This document shows positions 62,670 to 64,000 of a stretch of 64,000 nucleotides of DNA, piece after piece (the first letter of the stretch is position 1; each line of letters opens with the position of its first letter). The notes beneath the pieces are model-generated. The model ran no database searches. It was not told where the DNA came from and saw nothing but the letters and a program-made list of their open reading frames with translations. This DNA is from Paenibacillus sp. OK003 (GTDB lineage Bacteria; Bacillota; Bacilli; Paenibacillales; Paenibacillaceae): positions 434,001 to 498,000 of the forward strand of contig NZ_FOBD01000001.1 of assembly GCF_900109515.1 (NCBI RefSeq). Direction: 5' to 3'. The translations under genes and the position numbers were made by a program.

Positions 62670-64000
62670 TAATGTTGTTCGCAACAAACGAATTTACCTG
62701 GCCCATTTTCTGAGCAGTACGTTTTCCGTCATGATCTTTTTTACGTATGCGCTGCTCTTGTTTCACCCAGATCTGAAGGATGGACTGAAGGGTTCAAGTG
62801 GGACAGTGACCATGCTTGCGAATCAGGGGTTTTTGATTGCTGAGATCATTATTTTCATCTTTTCGTTTCTGTTTCTGCTCTATTCCGTAGGTTCATTTCT
62901 AAAGACGCGTAAAAAAGAATTCGGCATATTTCAAATCATTGGCATGACACGTAAACAGATGAACCGACTGTTATTTATGGAAAACTTGTGCATTGGACTC
63001 GCCGCCATTGTGGCAGGCGTTGGATTAGGAATGATCTTTGCCAAGCTGATCCTGTTGATCTGCGGTTCGATGCTGGCGGTGGAAGAAAGTCTCCGATTCT
63101 ATTTTCCATTAAAAGCAATCGCACTTACTGTCGGAGCATTTCTGCTGCTATTTGTTGTGATTGCGCTGAGCTCATCGCTGCTGATGCGAAAAGGGTCATT
63201 GATTGACCTTGTAAAATCAGAGGAAAAACCAAAACCCGAGCCAAAGGCTTCTCGTCTTTTAGCACTTCTCTCCGTCATACTCATTGGGGGTGGATATGCG
63301 GGTGTATTTGCCTTTGTATGGATCACATACTCTTTCCCTTTGCTGCTTGGTAGTGTTGTTTTGGTTATTGCAGGCACGTATCTGTTATTCACCCAACTTA
63401 GTGTGTATGCCATTCGGGCGCTTAAAGGCAATAAGCGTTTGTTTTTCCGCAAAACGAATTTGCTGTTTTTGTCCGAACTTACCTATCGAATGAAAGATAA
63501 TGCGGTCATGTTTTTTATGGTGAGTATAATCTCGGCTTCCGCCTTTACAGGCATTGGTACGATGCTGGCGATCGCTGATCCGGGATTGTCATCCATGACG
63601 AATCCATATGCATTTACTTACCAGAATTCATGGGATACACCTGGCGCAGAACGGCACATCAGGAAGATCGAAGAGACACTGATTGATAATGAGGTTCCTT
63701 ATCAGAAAGGAAGTTATACTCCGCTGTTTGATGACGAGGGGAACTATATCATCAAACTAAGTGAATATAATCATCTTGCCAAGGCACTTGGTTACAAAGA
63801 GCGAACTTTGGAGAATGTCAACGACTCGTTTATGACACCGGGTAATCTTACGAGTCGCAAGGAATTACGTGCACAGGCCGGGCAGGGTTCAACTCAGAAA
63901 AATATCAGTATGTGGGAAGTTCAAGAAAAAGTCAGATTAATAACACCTGCAACCGATATCGTCATCCCTACTGAATACAAAAGGGACGTTTATGTGGTAT
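62644..64000 (+). CDS. BceB-type ABC permease, N-terminal part (cut by window edge)
   Basis: The frame is open from ATG 62644 (GGGAGG 8 bp upstream) to the window end, 452 codons of an expected 620-670. It starts MNFRQFAINNVVRNKRIYLAHFLSS, a BceB hallmark. Four helices, an FtsX segment with KTRKKEFGIFQIIGMTRKQM, and further helices follow. After about residue 315 the large extracytoplasmic domain begins (AFTYQNSWDTPG), which in this family contacts the peptide. It forms the sensor-transporter with the adjacent ATPase. Confidence 0.92.
   Translation, partial: MNFRQFAINNVVRNKRIYLAHFLSSTFSVMIFFTYALLLFHPDLKDGLKGSSGTVTMLANQGFLIAEIIIFIFSFLFLLYSVGSFLKTRKKEFGIFQIIGMTRKQMNRLLFMENLCIGLAAIVAGVGLGMIFAKLILLICGSMLAVEESLRFYFPLKAIALTVGAFLLLFVVIALSSSLLMRKGSLIDLVKSEEKPKPEPKASRLLALLSVILIGGGYAGVFAFVWITYSFPLLLGSVVLVIAGTYLLFTQLSVYAIRALKGNKRLFFRKTNLLFLSELTYRMKDNAVMFFMVSIISASAFTGIGTMLAIADPGLSSMTNPYAFTYQNSWDTPGAERHIRKIEETLIDNEVPYQKGSYTPLFDDEGNYIIKLSEYNHLAKALGYKERTLENVNDSFMTPGNLTSRKELRAQAGQGSTQKNISMWEVQEKVRLITPATDIVIPTEYKRDVYVV

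Noticed and set aside
1-64000. tRNA, rRNA, CRISPR arrays or prophage
   Set aside because: No cloverleaf, rRNA core sequence, regularly spaced repeat or phage structural gene was recognised by eye; short RNAs cannot be excluded without covariance searches.

Overview
The window reads as chromosomal DNA of a low-to-mid GC Gram-positive spore former of the order Bacillales, most likely Paenibacillus. Pointers are strong AGGAGG-type ribosome sites, frequent TTG/GTG starts, YjcZ- and YolD-type small genes, a des-desK-desR cold-response operon, a seven-domain Mrp antiporter operon, BceRS-BceAB-type modules, S-layer homology proteins and pectin-degrading esterases. Genus assignment is inference. I saw no rRNA, tRNA or CRISPR array.

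Layout. 1-2.9 kb: end of a type III polyketide synthase and an MMPL exporter. 3.0-5.5 kb: a 233-bp palindromic intergenic element, then two plant-polysaccharide esterase-type genes. 5.7-11.6 kb (minus): mrpA/B-fused, C, D, E, F, G. 11.9-15.3 kb: two diguanylate cyclases around a small unknown gene. 15.6-20.2 kb: YolD-like, YjcZ-like, amino-acid exporter, ferritin, polysaccharide deacetylase, lipoprotein. 20.3-23.2 kb (minus): desaturase, DesK, DesR. 23.6-25.8 kb: YitT-family protein whose terminator loop carries an IS3/IS150-type insertion. 26.2-31.3 kb: a large TerD-like protein, a P-loop kinase-like protein, an FtsW-family fragment and an SgrR-like regulator. 31.7-32.9 kb: yidC behind a leader ORF that looks like a MifM-type arrest peptide. 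33.0-37.8 kb: LuxR regulator, methyltransferase, saccharopine-dehydrogenase-like protein, small unknown, MtaD-type deaminase. 38.0-41.4 kb: a dockerin-like secreted protein next to a cohesin-SLH protein. 41.6-45.6 kb: MacB-like ABC transporter with its own two-component system. 45.9-49.9 kb: UbiD-family decarboxylase, HD-GYP protein, SRPBCC protein, tiny membrane protein. 49.9-53.4 kb: MFS exporter/TetR pair, small membrane protein, D-2-hydroxyacid dehydrogenase. 53.6-57.7 kb: LacI regulator, butanediol-dehydrogenase-type enzyme, secreted propeller-like protein. 58.0-64.0 kb: truncated old yellow enzyme, NagZ-like lipoprotein, and a BceRS-BceAB-type system running off the right edge.

The most interesting signal is at 31.7-32.0 kb. 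An ORF with an ideal ribosome site, one N-terminal membrane segment and an Arg-rich/acidic cluster is followed by a hairpin that sequesters the yidC ribosome site. This is the architecture of the B. subtilis MifM-YidC2 translational-arrest switch, inferred here from sequence alone. Other points of note are the multi-stem palindromic element at 3031-3263, the insertion sequence placed exactly in a terminator loop, the adjacent cohesin/dockerin pair, and well-formed candidate operators for DesR, LacI, TetR and BceR-type regulators.
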